Positions 46,674 to 56,235 of a stretch of 64,000 nt of DNA are shown here, piece by piece. The first letter of the stretch is position 1. Each line of letters begins with the position of its first letter. The notes beneath the pieces are model-generated. The model searched no databases. It saw nothing but the letters and a program-made list of their open reading frames with translations, and was not told the DNA's origin. Source of the DNA: an uncultured bacterium (GTDB lineage: Bacteria; Verrucomicrobiota; Kiritimatiellia; CAIKKV01; CALHGX01); NCBI GenBank assembly GCA_938031185.1, contig CALHGX010000023.1, forward strand, positions 1 to 64,000. The letters are read 5' to 3'. A program made the position numbers and the translations under genes.

Positions 46674-47798
46674 GTGAACGAAGCGTTGTTTGTTCTGCCC
46701 GCGAAGGGCGTGGAAACCCGGTGGGCGACGGCGGAGAACATGGCGGCCGCCAAAGGGCAGGCGGCCCGGACGAATGCGGGGCGCAAGGGTTATCCGTTTT
46801 TTCCCCTCGACGCGGGCGAACAACGCGCGATTGCGGAAGTCAAGGGCATGAGCGGCATGGTGCGGTGGCTCTACTTCACGACGCTGGATCGCAGTCCGCT
46901 CATGTTGCGCGGCCTGCGGTTGGACATCTATTGGGACGGGGCCGCGCGGCCGGCCGTCAGTGCGCCGCTGGGCGATTTGTTCGGGCTGGGACTGGGGCTG
47001 TGCGTGCCGTTTCAGTCGGCGCTAAACGGCAGCGCGGAAGGCAAGAGTTTCCACTTGAACATTCCCATGCCTTTTCGAAAGGGCATGAAGGCTGTTGTGA
47101 CAAACGAGACGGACCGGCGGCAAGGGTGTTTTGCTTACGCGGTGGAGATGACGATCGGGGATGAGCTGCCGCCGGATGCCGGGTATTTTCACGCGCACTG
47201 GCGGCGGGAGAATCTGACGGAGTATCAGCGGGACTATGAAGTGTTGCCGCGCGTGGCGGGGCGCGGGCGTTTCCTCGGCGCCGTGTACGGCGTGCGGGTG
47301 AATCAGGAGGATTATCTGAAGCTCTGGTGGGGGGAAGGCGAGCCGAAAATCTATCTCGACGGCGATACCGCCTGGCCTACCATCGCCGGATCAGGCATGG
47401 AGGATTATTTCGGATCGGCTTGGGATTTTGCCGGGCCGTACGCCCAGCTTTACCATGGGTTGCCGGTGTGCGACATGGACCGGATGCGATTCTCCATGTA
47501 CCGCTATCACGTGCCCGATCCGGTGTATTTCCAGAAGGATTGCCGGATGACCATTCAGCAGATGGGAAGCTGGGGGCCGACCACGCGGTTGCTCCTGCAT
47601 GATCACGGCAAGCCGGTTTATCGCGCCGGCGAAGGACTGGTGGAGGAGCGGTTGAACATCGTGGATCCTGCCCGACGCTACGGTCTTTTCGAACGGCGCG
47701 ACGACTGGTCGAGTTGCGCGTATTTCTACCTGGATCGGCCCGAGAACGATCTGCCGCCTCTCGCGCCGCTGGAGCAGCGTATCGCCGATTTGAACTGA
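46674..47798 (+). CDS. DUF2961 / GH172-like protein
   Basis: GSGMEDYFGSAWDFAGPYAQLYHGLPVCDMDRMRFSMYRYHVPDPVYFQKDCRMTIQ; AGGAGG 6 nt before GTG start. Confidence 0.8.
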   Translation: MNEALFVLPAKGVETRWATAENMAAAKGQAARTNAGRKGYPFFPLDAGEQRAIAEVKGMSGMVRWLYFTTLDRSPLMLRGLRLDIYWDGAARPAVSAPLGDLFGLGLGLCVPFQSALNGSAEGKSFHLNIPMPFRKGMKAVVTNETDRRQGCFAYAVEMTIGDELPPDAGYFHAHWRRENLTEYQRDYEVLPRVAGRGRFLGAVYGVRVNQEDYLKLWWGEGEPKIYLDGDTAWPTIAGSGMEDYFGSAWDFAGPYAQLYHGLPVCDMDRMRFSMYRYHVPDPVYFQKDCRMTIQQMGSWGPTTRLLLHDHGKPVYRAGEGLVEERLNIVDPARRYGLFERRDDWSSCAYFYLDRPENDLPPLAPLEQRIADLN

Positions 47799-47919
47799 CC
47801 GCGGAATGCGCGGCGGTTTCCTTCGACTGCGGCGCAGGAGCGGATCGAGGTCAGGATAGAGGCGGCGGGGGCGCAACGCTTTCGCGTTCGATGAGCCCCA
47901 CCGGCGGAACCAATACGGT

Positions 47920-48960
47920 TCATCGCGCCATATCGGTTGCGGCGGTTCGATCGGGTCCGTTCAGGCGCTGCAGCAGGAGGGCGCAAGCTTGCCGGCCCGC
48001 TTCGCTGCGGTCTTCCCGCACCATGGTGAGCGGCGGCATACAGCAGTCGCCCACATACACCTGAATCTGATCGGGCTGTCCATCGCGTGTCTGCCCGAGA
48101 TGATAATCGCCGATTCCGACGATGCTCAAGTCGGCGGGCACACGCAGTCCGAGCTTGGCGGCCTCCTGCCAGGCGGCGACGGCCACATAGTCCGGCGCCG
48201 CCAGGACAGCGGTGGGGCGCAGGCGTTCCTGGAGCAGCGCCCGAATGGCGGCGCGGGTGGACGGCGTGCCCGCGTAGTCGGTGGCCACCACGCGCCGGTT
48301 CTCCGGTCCGAGGCCGGCCGCTTCCATGGCGCGCCGATAGCCGGCGACGCACTCGACTCCGGTGTGATGTGCCGGACAGGCCAGCACGGCAATGCGCCGA
48401 TGGCCGGCTTTGCGCAGGGTTTCAACCGCGAGCAGGGCGGCGAGGCCGGTGTCGCACAGCACACTGAAGGCGATGCCCTCCGTTGGACTGAACAGTGCCA
48501 CCATCGGAACGTCTCGTTGCTGGTACAGGTTGAGCATTTCTGGAGACGGCTTCTTCTCGACGCTCGCGATCAGCAGCCCTTCCACCCGCCGTTCCAGGCA
48601 TATGTCCAGCGCTTCCGCCTGCCGGGCGGCCACATTGGCGCCGAAGTGCAGAATTTCAAAGCCGTGTGCGGCCGCGTGGTCATGGGCGCTTTGCACCGCC
48701 TCCACATGGTGGGGCGTTAACGGCGTGATGGCGCCGAGAAGAAAAGTGCGGCCGGTGGACAGCTCCCGCGCGGCCGCATGGGGATGATAGCCGCAGGCGG
48801 CCGCGGCTTCCAATATTCGTTGTCGGGTGACTTGGCTGACACGCTTGGTGTTGGGGAAACGCAGCGCAATGGACACGGCCGCCACGGAGACGTCCGCGCG
48901 GGCGGCCACATTCGCCAGAGACGGCCGGCTGATCGTTGAGGCGATTTTCTTTCTACCCAT
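47920..48960 (-). CDS. LacI family transcriptional regulator
   Basis: SLANVAARADVSVAAVSIALRFPNTKRVSQVTRQRILEAAAACGYHPHAAAREL; periplasmic-binding-like domain. Confidence 0.92.
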   Translation of the reverse strand: MGRKKIASTISRPSLANVAARADVSVAAVSIALRFPNTKRVSQVTRQRILEAAAACGYHPHAAARELSTGRTFLLGAITPLTPHHVEAVQSAHDHAAAHGFEILHFGANVAARQAEALDICLERRVEGLLIASVEKKPSPEMLNLYQQRDVPMVALFSPTEGIAFSVLCDTGLAALLAVETLRKAGHRRIAVLACPAHHTGVECVAGYRRAMEAAGLGPENRRVVATDYAGTPSTRAAIRALLQERLRPTAVLAAPDYVAVAAWQEAAKLGLRVPADLSIVGIGDYHLGQTRDGQPDQIQVYVGDCCMPPLTMVREDRSEAGRQACALLLQRLNGPDRTAATDMAR

Positions 48961-49054
48961 GGAGAGCCGAGTTTAGGACAGAATGGCTGCGGCATCAACC
49001 CAAGTTGTCAACTGCATTGCCGGCCGGCGGTGGGAAGAGGGGCTTGGGGATTTC

Positions 49055-50817
49055 TTACCAGACGGTCAGGTCGAGCACGAACGATTTGCCGTCGTCGTAG
49101 ACCGCGGCGGCTCGACGCCGGAGGGTTTCCATGCCGTTTGTTCCGGCCGCGGCCCGAGCCTGCCGAATCCACCTCTCATACGGCAGGTAGTAGTCAATAT
49201 CCTGGTCCTCGTAGATGTCGGTCTTGACGATGAGATGCGTGACATTCCATCGCTCCCGCAAGGCGCGCCAGGGGGCGACGTTGGTGGCGAAGTAGGCTTC
49301 AAAAAGCGCCCGTGTGCGGCGGCGGGTTTCGTGCACATAGTTTCGGTGGTAGGCGAGAGATGATTCCTTGCTCACCAGCACCCGACGGGCTGTCATGTAG
49401 GGAAGGGTATTGATGACGCGGCTGTCGGGCCAGCCAGCTATCAAGGCGTCCGGCGGCAGGGTGGCGATGAACTCCAGCAGTCGACGATCCGCCCGATGGA
49501 GTCGGATGGACAAGTTGCGCCCGGCGCTTGGCATGCCGCCGAAAAGGGCCAGCACGGCGACGAGAAGAAGGGGGCCGCCCAAACGGCCGGTCCAGCCGCC
49601 CAGACCCGGATGGCGCCTTTCGAGAAGTGCGCCGAGTCGGCGGGACAGGAGCATAAGACTGAGCGGACCCAGCAGAATCCAGAGCAGTTGCGCGGGATAG
49701 CGGAACAGGCGATCGGGAAGATGCAAGAGCGGAAAGCCGAAATAGGCCACAAAGTGGCCGATCAACGTCGCCGGCACGAAGGCCCACAGGCGGCGCAGAG
49801 CGGGAAGGGATCGCCACCCGAGCGCCACGCCCGCGGCGGCCAAAAGGGTCCATGCCGCCGCAAAGCCACTGCCTGCGAGCGGCGGGACCACTTGGGCGTG
49901 GACGCGGGGCAAGAAAGGATTGTGCTTGTTGACGAACGCGGTCTCGACCGATTCGCGCCATTCGTTCCGAAGGCTTTCCATCCATGTGTCATCCATTCCG
50001 GGTGATCCGCGGCCTCGCTTTCCGGCCTCCGGATAGACCATCCAGTCCGCCGTTCCAAGGGGCGGGCCGTAAGGGCGCGTTGCCGCCAGGGTTGGCCAGT
50101 GGAGCAGCACGAGCAGCGCGGCCATGCCGGCAAGGAGCAGCAGGCGCTTGACGAAGGACGCGGGCGGCGCCTTTTTGCCGGATGCGCCGAAAAGCCACAT
50201 AAGGCTCCAGGAAAGGAAAATGGTTACGGCCACAGGCGGATAAACCGCCATCGCTGCGGCCGAGAGGAGCGCCATGACGCCGTAATGTCCTTCCATGCAC
50301 GCGGACATGGCGAAAGCCAGCAAGGGATAGCGAAGGCGCGAGGGAAGCCGCCTTCAATTCTATTGAGAAAGACGGGTGAAGACAGGGCCAGCGCCAGTGA
50401 CGCTGCCGCGGCGACGGGTCTGCCCAGCCGTCGTCCGCATCGGTACACACCGATCAGGAAAAGCGCAAAGCACGCGGCGGCGAGAATCCGCGCGAAGGGC
50501 CGCGGATCGGCTACTCGCGACGCGGCGGTCATGAGAAATCGGTAGCCGATCGGATGACAGGCCCTCAGGTATTGCTCGGGATCGCCATGGCGCGCGCCGG
50601 CCGTCGAAGGAGGTATCCGATAAGGGGCGATGTGCTGGCAGACATCGTCGGGGAAGGATGATCCGCCAAACACCTCGCGGTAATACGGAACCAAGGCGGG
50701 CATGAAAAGCGCGACGATCAGGAAAGGCCGCCACCGCGCGAACACGCGCAACGGTCGAACGAGCGGCCGGGGCGTGCAGGCGAGCGGGGCAGCGATCGTC
50801 GGTTCATCCGGGATCAT
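49055..50817 (-). pseudogene. Multi-pass membrane protein split by an apparent 1-nt frameshift near 50330
   Basis: N-terminal part (MIPDEPTIAAP...SSPVFLNRIEGGFPRAF) is in one frame and the rest (LLAFAMSACMEGHYGVMALL...) in another; paralogue at 51779-53560 is intact across the equivalent point. Confidence 0.7.
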
Positions 50818-51764
50818 GACTTGCTGTTTAAGGGGCCATTCAAGTGCAAGTGTCGTCGCAAGAACGGGAGACCGCCGAGGGCGGGCAGAAGGTAGCGCGT
50901 GGTGCAGAGCCATCCGAGGGCGGCAGCGGCTTCGCGCGGCATATACGGCGCGTAGAAGAGCAACAGGGCCGTGTCGCGCGTGCCAACGCCGGCGAGCGTC
51001 AAAGGCAACAATCCGGCGAAGATGGCCAGCGCGCTCAGCCCCATGCTGTCCGCATAGGGCACGTTCTGCCCCAGGGCGCGGATGAACATCCATATCTGTG
51101 CCAGATGCAGGAACCAGATGAAAAGGGAAACGGCCACGACGCCGAAGAGCATGGCGCGGCGCGACCAGAAGGCGCGATGCATCTCGAGCCACGACCGGTG
51201 GATGGATTCCACACGACGCCGCCAGCAGCCTGAAAAGGGGCGCGCGATCTGCCGGAACAAGAACTCGGCCGTGCGCGCGTGGCCCAGCAACAACCAGCCG
51301 GCGGCCAGCGCGACCGTGACGGCCGCTGTCAGCAGCCAGAACGAGGCGTTGTTTTTCGGCTGCATCAGCAACCCGACCGCGCACCACGCGAGCAGGGAGA
51401 GGGTGTCCAGCGTCTTCTCGAACACGACCAGCGGCAGCGCGAGAGCCGATTGCCGGGCATCGCGATCGCGGATGAAGGCCGCCTTGATCAGGTCGCCCAT
51501 CTTGGATGGCAGAAGCAAATTGAGCACGCTGGCGGCCAGCGTCAACGAGACCGCTTCGCCCAATCCCATTCGAACGGAAGCGGGCGCCAGCCATGTCAGC
51601 CGCCAGCCGGTCAGGAGTGTGAGGGGGATGACCATACCGAGGCCGAGCAGCAACCAGCCCTTGTCGCAGCGGGCCAGGGTGTCCAGCATGCGGGGCGTGT
51701 CCAACCGCGAATACAGCAGCGCCAGCAGTCCGAGGCTGACAAACAAGGCGAGCAGCTTTCGCAT
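50814..51764 (-). CDS. Lysylphosphatidylglycerol synthase TM region / flippase-like (UPF0104) protein
   Basis: Multi-TM; LLLPSKMGDLIKAAFIRDRDARQSALALPLVVFEKTLDTLSLL; LSALAIFAGLLPLTLAGVGTRDTALLLFYAPY. Confidence 0.8.
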   Translation of the reverse strand: MRKLLALFVSLGLLALLYSRLDTPRMLDTLARCDKGWLLLGLGMVIPLTLLTGWRLTWLAPASVRMGLGEAVSLTLAASVLNLLLPSKMGDLIKAAFIRDRDARQSALALPLVVFEKTLDTLSLLAWCAVGLLMQPKNNASFWLLTAAVTVALAAGWLLLGHARTAEFLFRQIARPFSGCWRRRVESIHRSWLEMHRAFWSRRAMLFGVVAVSLFIWFLHLAQIWMFIRALGQNVPYADSMGLSALAIFAGLLPLTLAGVGTRDTALLLFYAPYMPREAAAALGWLCTTRYLLPALGGLPFLRRHLHLNGPLNSKS

Positions 51765-51778
51765 GGCAGGTGCTCCGG

Positions 51779-53560
51779 CTAGGGCGGTCCGGCGGCGGAT
51801 TCCCCGGTCCAAATCGCCGCGAGTTTTTCTGTGCCGACTACACGATAGTCGCGCCAATGGAAGACCACCGCCGCCGGCGGCGGATTGGCGAGGGCCAGTT
51901 CTTCCTTGCGGCGGCCGTTCAGCAGTTCGCGGAGGGTGGCATCGAACGGTTTGAAAAGTTGCGCATTGCGGACGAACTTCTTGCCGTAACGATCGTCGTG
52001 TAGCAGCAGGTGGGTGATGCCTTCGGCCCGGCAGAACGCCAGAACTTCGTTTCGGTTGGTGGCGTAGAGCGCCCGGAGCGTGCGTTCCGTCAGGGCTTTG
52101 TTTCGTTTCCAGGACTCGTCCAGCCAAGGGAGAAGCTGTTCGGCGCCCGGTGTTATGGAAAGCGCCGTCCAGAACGGCACGCTTTCGGTATCGAAGGGGT
52201 GCCCGGCTATCCGGCTGTCGGCCGGGAGCGTTCTCAAGAACTCCCACAAGGGCCATTCCCGGCGCCCATTGAGACGCATGCCGGCATCGCGCTGAATACC
52301 GTCCCCGCCCCAGAACAGCAAGGCGGCCATGAAAGCCGTTGCGGCCAGGTTGCGGTGCGTGGCGCGCCGGGCGCGATGCCGATCTCTCGGCCAAAGCAGC
52401 CCGATGGAGGAAATCGCCAAGGCCAAGGGGAACATGGTCATGCCGTATTGCAGATATCGTTCGGGTATGTAGAGCAGACGGAACGCGAAGCGGCGCGCCA
52501 AGCCGTACAGGATCGGGGAGGCTAACAGGATGGAAAAGGCGGCGGTGGGCGAGGGACTTCGGCGCCAGAGGGGCAGCAGGCCCGCCGCGACGATCCATGC
52601 GAAGGGGCCCCACTGGCGCAGGCGCCGCGGCCATCGCGGCGGATGAAAATACGTGCTGTCGCTGTTGGGATTGAAGGCGGTGGCCAGGTAAATCCGCATG
52701 GTTTTCCAGGGCGGGGCGAAGGGCACCTTCTCGGTGCGGCCGCCATGTTGAAACGCGGGATCGGCCAGTGTTTCCCGAACGGTGGGCAAGCGGCCGCGCC
52801 GGGGTTTGAGAAAAGCGTTGTCCACGGACACCACCGCATAACAGCAAAGCGCGAGAACCGCGAAACGCAGCAGGCTCCGCCGGAAGGCAGGTGAACGGAA
52901 ACGGACGCCCTGCCACAGGCGAAACAGGCCTTCGGCGCCAAGCAGGAGGGCCATGATGGTCGGGTATGTTGCGGACGCCAGGAGCAGCGAGGCGCCACGG
53001 GCGATGGGACGGCGCGACAGCGCACCGGCGAGCCACAGCGCCATCAGGGGATAGCCGAATGCCCGTTGCAGGCCGCCCGCCATGTTTTCGACGATGTTAT
53101 CCGTTCGCAGCATCAGAAACCCCAGAAGGATGGCCGCCGCCAGCCCTGCCCGGCGCGAACGGGCCAGGATCCACATGGAGATGGCCACGATCAGATAGGC
53201 GAGGGCCTTGACCAGCTTGGCGGCGGCAAACAAGCCGCACCAAGGCACAAAAAGGCGGTACAACGCGCGAATGCCTATGGTGGAAAATGCCAGCATGTCG
53301 AGGGCGAGCGGATCCTCCGCGAGGCGGGGCGGGTTGGCGTAACGGTGGAAGGGGAACAGGTGAATTCGGGCATCCGTGCACTGAATCAGGGGATCGAAGA
53401 GCGAACGGTGGTTGGCGTGCACCCAGCATCCGGCATGGATGAAAAAAAGCGCCCAAAGCAGGACGATGCTGATGACATGCCAGCGCCTCCAACGCGCGTG
53501 GGCCGGCGCGCTCCCGCTTGGCGGGACGGGTTGCGGATCGTTTTTCGGCGCGTTGGTCAT
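51779..53560 (-). CDS. Large multi-pass membrane protein (paralogue of 49055-50817)
   Basis: About 10 TM segments followed by a soluble C-domain; GGLQRAFGYPLMALWLAGALSRRPIARGASLLLASATYPTIMALLLGAEGLF matches the split neighbour. Confidence 0.75.
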   Translation of the reverse strand: MTNAPKNDPQPVPPSGSAPAHARWRRWHVISIVLLWALFFIHAGCWVHANHRSLFDPLIQCTDARIHLFPFHRYANPPRLAEDPLALDMLAFSTIGIRALYRLFVPWCGLFAAAKLVKALAYLIVAISMWILARSRRAGLAAAILLGFLMLRTDNIVENMAGGLQRAFGYPLMALWLAGALSRRPIARGASLLLASATYPTIMALLLGAEGLFRLWQGVRFRSPAFRRSLLRFAVLALCCYAVVSVDNAFLKPRRGRLPTVRETLADPAFQHGGRTEKVPFAPPWKTMRIYLATAFNPNSDSTYFHPPRWPRRLRQWGPFAWIVAAGLLPLWRRSPSPTAAFSILLASPILYGLARRFAFRLLYIPERYLQYGMTMFPLALAISSIGLLWPRDRHRARRATHRNLAATAFMAALLFWGGDGIQRDAGMRLNGRREWPLWEFLRTLPADSRIAGHPFDTESVPFWTALSITPGAEQLLPWLDESWKRNKALTERTLRALYATNRNEVLAFCRAEGITHLLLHDDRYGKKFVRNAQLFKPFDATLRELLNGRRKEELALANPPPAAVVFHWRDYRVVGTEKLAAIWTGESAAGPP

Positions 53561-53589
53561 GACGATGGATTGGATGGGAGGGTTCCTCG

Positions 53590-54087
53590 CTACAGCCCTT
53601 GGGCGGACAGGCTGCGAAGCAAGGTCCAGTAGAGCAGATGATTCGCCGCGAGACTTTGCAGACCCGAGACCGCGTCATCCAGCACGATGCCCCAGCCGCC
53701 GGGCAGGCGCTGCATCTGACGCGCCGGCGGAAGTTTCAGGACGTCAAAGAAGCGGTGAAAAAAGAAGGCGGCGAGAAGCGTCCAGGGCGTGATCGGCACT
53801 CCGATCATCGTGAGCGGGAAGGTAAGGTATTCGTCCGCGACGATGCGGCGGTCATCCTTGCGGCCGAAATGCCGTTCGGCCATGCCGCAGATGGGAATGG
53901 CCGGCAGGATCATGGCGACGGCCAGAAGGGCGTGACCGAGGACGCCGGTTTTGGCGGCGGCCCAGGCGAGCGGCAGGCCGGGCAAGGTGCCCACCGTGCC
54001 GGGCATCCATCGGGAGCGGCCGGCCCCAAACCCCGTGGCGATCGCCAGCCACAGGCGCTGCAAAGCGGAAAGAAACGTGGATTGCAT
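53590..54087 (-). CDS. pgpA: Phosphatidylglycerophosphatase A
   Basis: ATGFGAGRSRWMPGTVGTLPGLPLAW; DDRRIVADEYLTFPLTMIG; FHRFFDVLKLPPARQMQRLPGGWGIVLDDAVSG. Confidence 0.9.
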   Translation of the reverse strand: MQSTFLSALQRLWLAIATGFGAGRSRWMPGTVGTLPGLPLAWAAAKTGVLGHALLAVAMILPAIPICGMAERHFGRKDDRRIVADEYLTFPLTMIGVPITPWTLLAAFFFHRFFDVLKLPPARQMQRLPGGWGIVLDDAVSGLQSLAANHLLYWTLLRSLSAQGL

Positions 54088-54210
54088 GGCCTTCAGCATA
54101 GCGGCTTGCGGCGTCGGCGCAACGGAAAAGGCGTGCGGCGGGGGATCGTTCTTGCGGGGGCGGTTTACGGTGTGCGATAGTGGAAGGGATATTACCGCGG
54201 ATGGTGCGGC

Positions 54211-54945
54211 ATGCAGGAGGCGATTCGTCGGGTCTGGATACCCCTGCCTCGCGTGGCGGGGATTGACATGAGCGTCACGAATGACGTGGCGCTGCTGTGG
54301 GTTGCGGCGGCGCTGACCTTCGTGGTGTTGTTGCCGGTGTGCCGACGGCGCACCCTCGTGGCGCGGGGGTTCTATCAGAATCTGGTCGAGGGTTTGATCG
54401 AACTGGTGGAACGGGAAATCGTGGCCGACAGCGTGGGACGTCGGGGGCGCTTCTGGGCGTCCTTCCTGCTGACGCTGTTCTTTTTCATCTTGTTCAGCAA
54501 TCTGCTGGGCCTGGTTCCGTTGCCGCAGGTGTTCGAATCCGTCACGGCGGACATCAACGTCGCGGCGGCCCTGGCGCTGATGGTGTTTGGCGTGACCGTT
54601 TTCCTCAGCATCCGGCGGCGCGGGCTGCTCGGTTTTGCCCGCTCGTTCCTGCCGGCGGGCGTGCCCTGGTGGCTGGGATTTCTCGTGGTGCCGATCGAGA
54701 TCATCAGTTGGGTGGCGCGGCCCATTTCGCTGGCCGTGCGATTGTTCGCCAACATGATGGCCGGTCATGCGCTGTTGTTTGTTTTTATCGGGTTGGCGAT
54801 GGGCTCGGTGGCCCTGCTTAAGCCGCTGCCGCTGGCGGGGGCGATTTTCATGGACGTATTCGAGCTGTTCGTCTGTTTTATACAGGCGTTCATCTTCACG
54901 ATGTTGGCGGGCATTTACATCCGCGAGGCGATGGAAGAGACCTGA
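54211..54945 (+). CDS. atpB: F0F1 ATP synthase subunit a
   Basis: LFFFILFSNLLGLVPLP; RPISLAVRLFANMMAGHALL (essential Arg); ELFVCFIQAFIFTMLAGIYIREAME. Confidence 0.93.
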   Translation: MQEAIRRVWIPLPRVAGIDMSVTNDVALLWVAAALTFVVLLPVCRRRTLVARGFYQNLVEGLIELVEREIVADSVGRRGRFWASFLLTLFFFILFSNLLGLVPLPQVFESVTADINVAAALALMVFGVTVFLSIRRRGLLGFARSFLPAGVPWWLGFLVVPIEIISWVARPISLAVRLFANMMAGHALLFVFIGLAMGSVALLKPLPLAGAIFMDVFELFVCFIQAFIFTMLAGIYIREAMEET

Positions 54946-55194
<249 letters not shown>

Positions 55195-55207
55195 GAGAGG
55201 AAAGACA

Positions 55208-55699
55208 GTGAACTTGACGATCGATCCCGGCCTGGTGGTCTGGACGTTGATCACCTTTGCGGGGTTGCTCCTGGTGCTGTCCCGGGTGGCCTTCAAACCC
55301 CTGCAGAAGATTTTGTCCGAACGGGAGCGGCTGATCGAAGAGTCGTTGCGCAAGGCGGCTGAAGCCGCGGAGGAGGTGGAGCGGATTCGCCGGCGGAACG
55401 AAGAGGCGATGGGGGCGGCTCGTGCGGAAGCGGCCCGCATTTTGGAAGAAAGCCGCCATCTGGCTGCCGAAGCGAGGCAGGAAAGCCTGCGGGAAGCCCG
55501 GCGCGAAGCGGAGGCCATCCTGGCGGAGGCGCGCAATGAGATGGATCGGGAAATCCGCCGGGGGCTGGACGAACTGAAGCAGACGGTGGCGAATTTGTCG
55601 GTGCGGGTGGCGCAGGAAGTGATCCGCGAAGAGATGAATCCCGAACGCCATGAGGCGTTGGTGAAGGATTTTGTGGAGCGATTGAAACGGGCCTCATGA
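55208..55699 (+). CDS. atpF: F0F1 ATP synthase subunit b
   Basis: N-terminal TM then long helix; LVVWTLITFAGLLLVLSRVAFKPLQKILSERERLIEESLRKAAEAAEE. Confidence 0.9.
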   Translation: MNLTIDPGLVVWTLITFAGLLLVLSRVAFKPLQKILSERERLIEESLRKAAEAAEEVERIRRRNEEAMGAARAEAARILEESRHLAAEARQESLREARREAEAILAEARNEMDREIRRGLDELKQTVANLSVRVAQEVIREEMNPERHEALVKDFVERLKRAS

Positions 55700-56235
55700 C
55701 GGCGGAAAGCCAAAGAGCCGCGCACTACGCTGCCGCCCTGGCCGCGCTGGGACGGGCGGCCGAACTGGACGGCCGGCTGGATCGGGACGTGGCCGAAACG
55801 CTTGACCTGCTGGCGGGCCATGCCATGCTGGATGCAGCGGAATCGGATGCGCGGATAGCCCCGGAAGGGCGCCGCGCCATCCTGCGCGAATTGCTGGGCG
55901 AGACGGCGCACCCTATCTGGCTGGGCTTTCTGGAAACGCTGGCCTCCGCGGGGGACTGGCACCTGCTGCGGGATATCGCGGCGGCGTATTTCGAGGAGCG
56001 GGGCCGCCTGTCAGGCGGTTTGGCCGGCGAGATCGCCTCGGCCTATCCGCTGGATGAGAACTCAGTGCGGGCGCTGGAAGAGGCGGTGCGGTTTCGCCTG
56101 GGACGGCCGGTGCGACTGCATGTGCGGATCAGGCCGGAGTTGGTGGGCGGCGTGGCCGTTCGGGTCGGAGACTGGTTGATAGACGGAACGGTGTTGGCGG
56201 GGCTGAAGCGAATGCGGGAGGCGTTGACGGCATGA
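55696..56235 (+). CDS. atpH: F0F1 ATP synthase subunit delta
   Basis: C-terminal VRIRPELVGGVAVRVGDWLIDGTVLAGLKRMREAL; position after atpF. Confidence 0.88.
   Translation: MTAESQRAAHYAAALAALGRAAELDGRLDRDVAETLDLLAGHAMLDAAESDARIAPEGRRAILRELLGETAHPIWLGFLETLASAGDWHLLRDIAAAYFEERGRLSGGLAGEIASAYPLDENSVRALEEAVRFRLGRPVRLHVRIRPELVGGVAVRVGDWLIDGTVLAGLKRMREALTA

Noticed and set aside
49002-49012. Palindrome AGTTGTCAACT upstream of lacI as an operator
   Set aside because: Short, overlaps a TTGACA-like -35 by composition, and a similar GTTGACAAC occurs at 61170 without a LacI gene; not distinctive enough.
51765-53036. N-terminal extension of the 50814-53036 minus-strand ORF
   Set aside because: Overlaps the intact membrane protein at 51779-53560; the flippase homology begins at MRKLLALFVS (51764).
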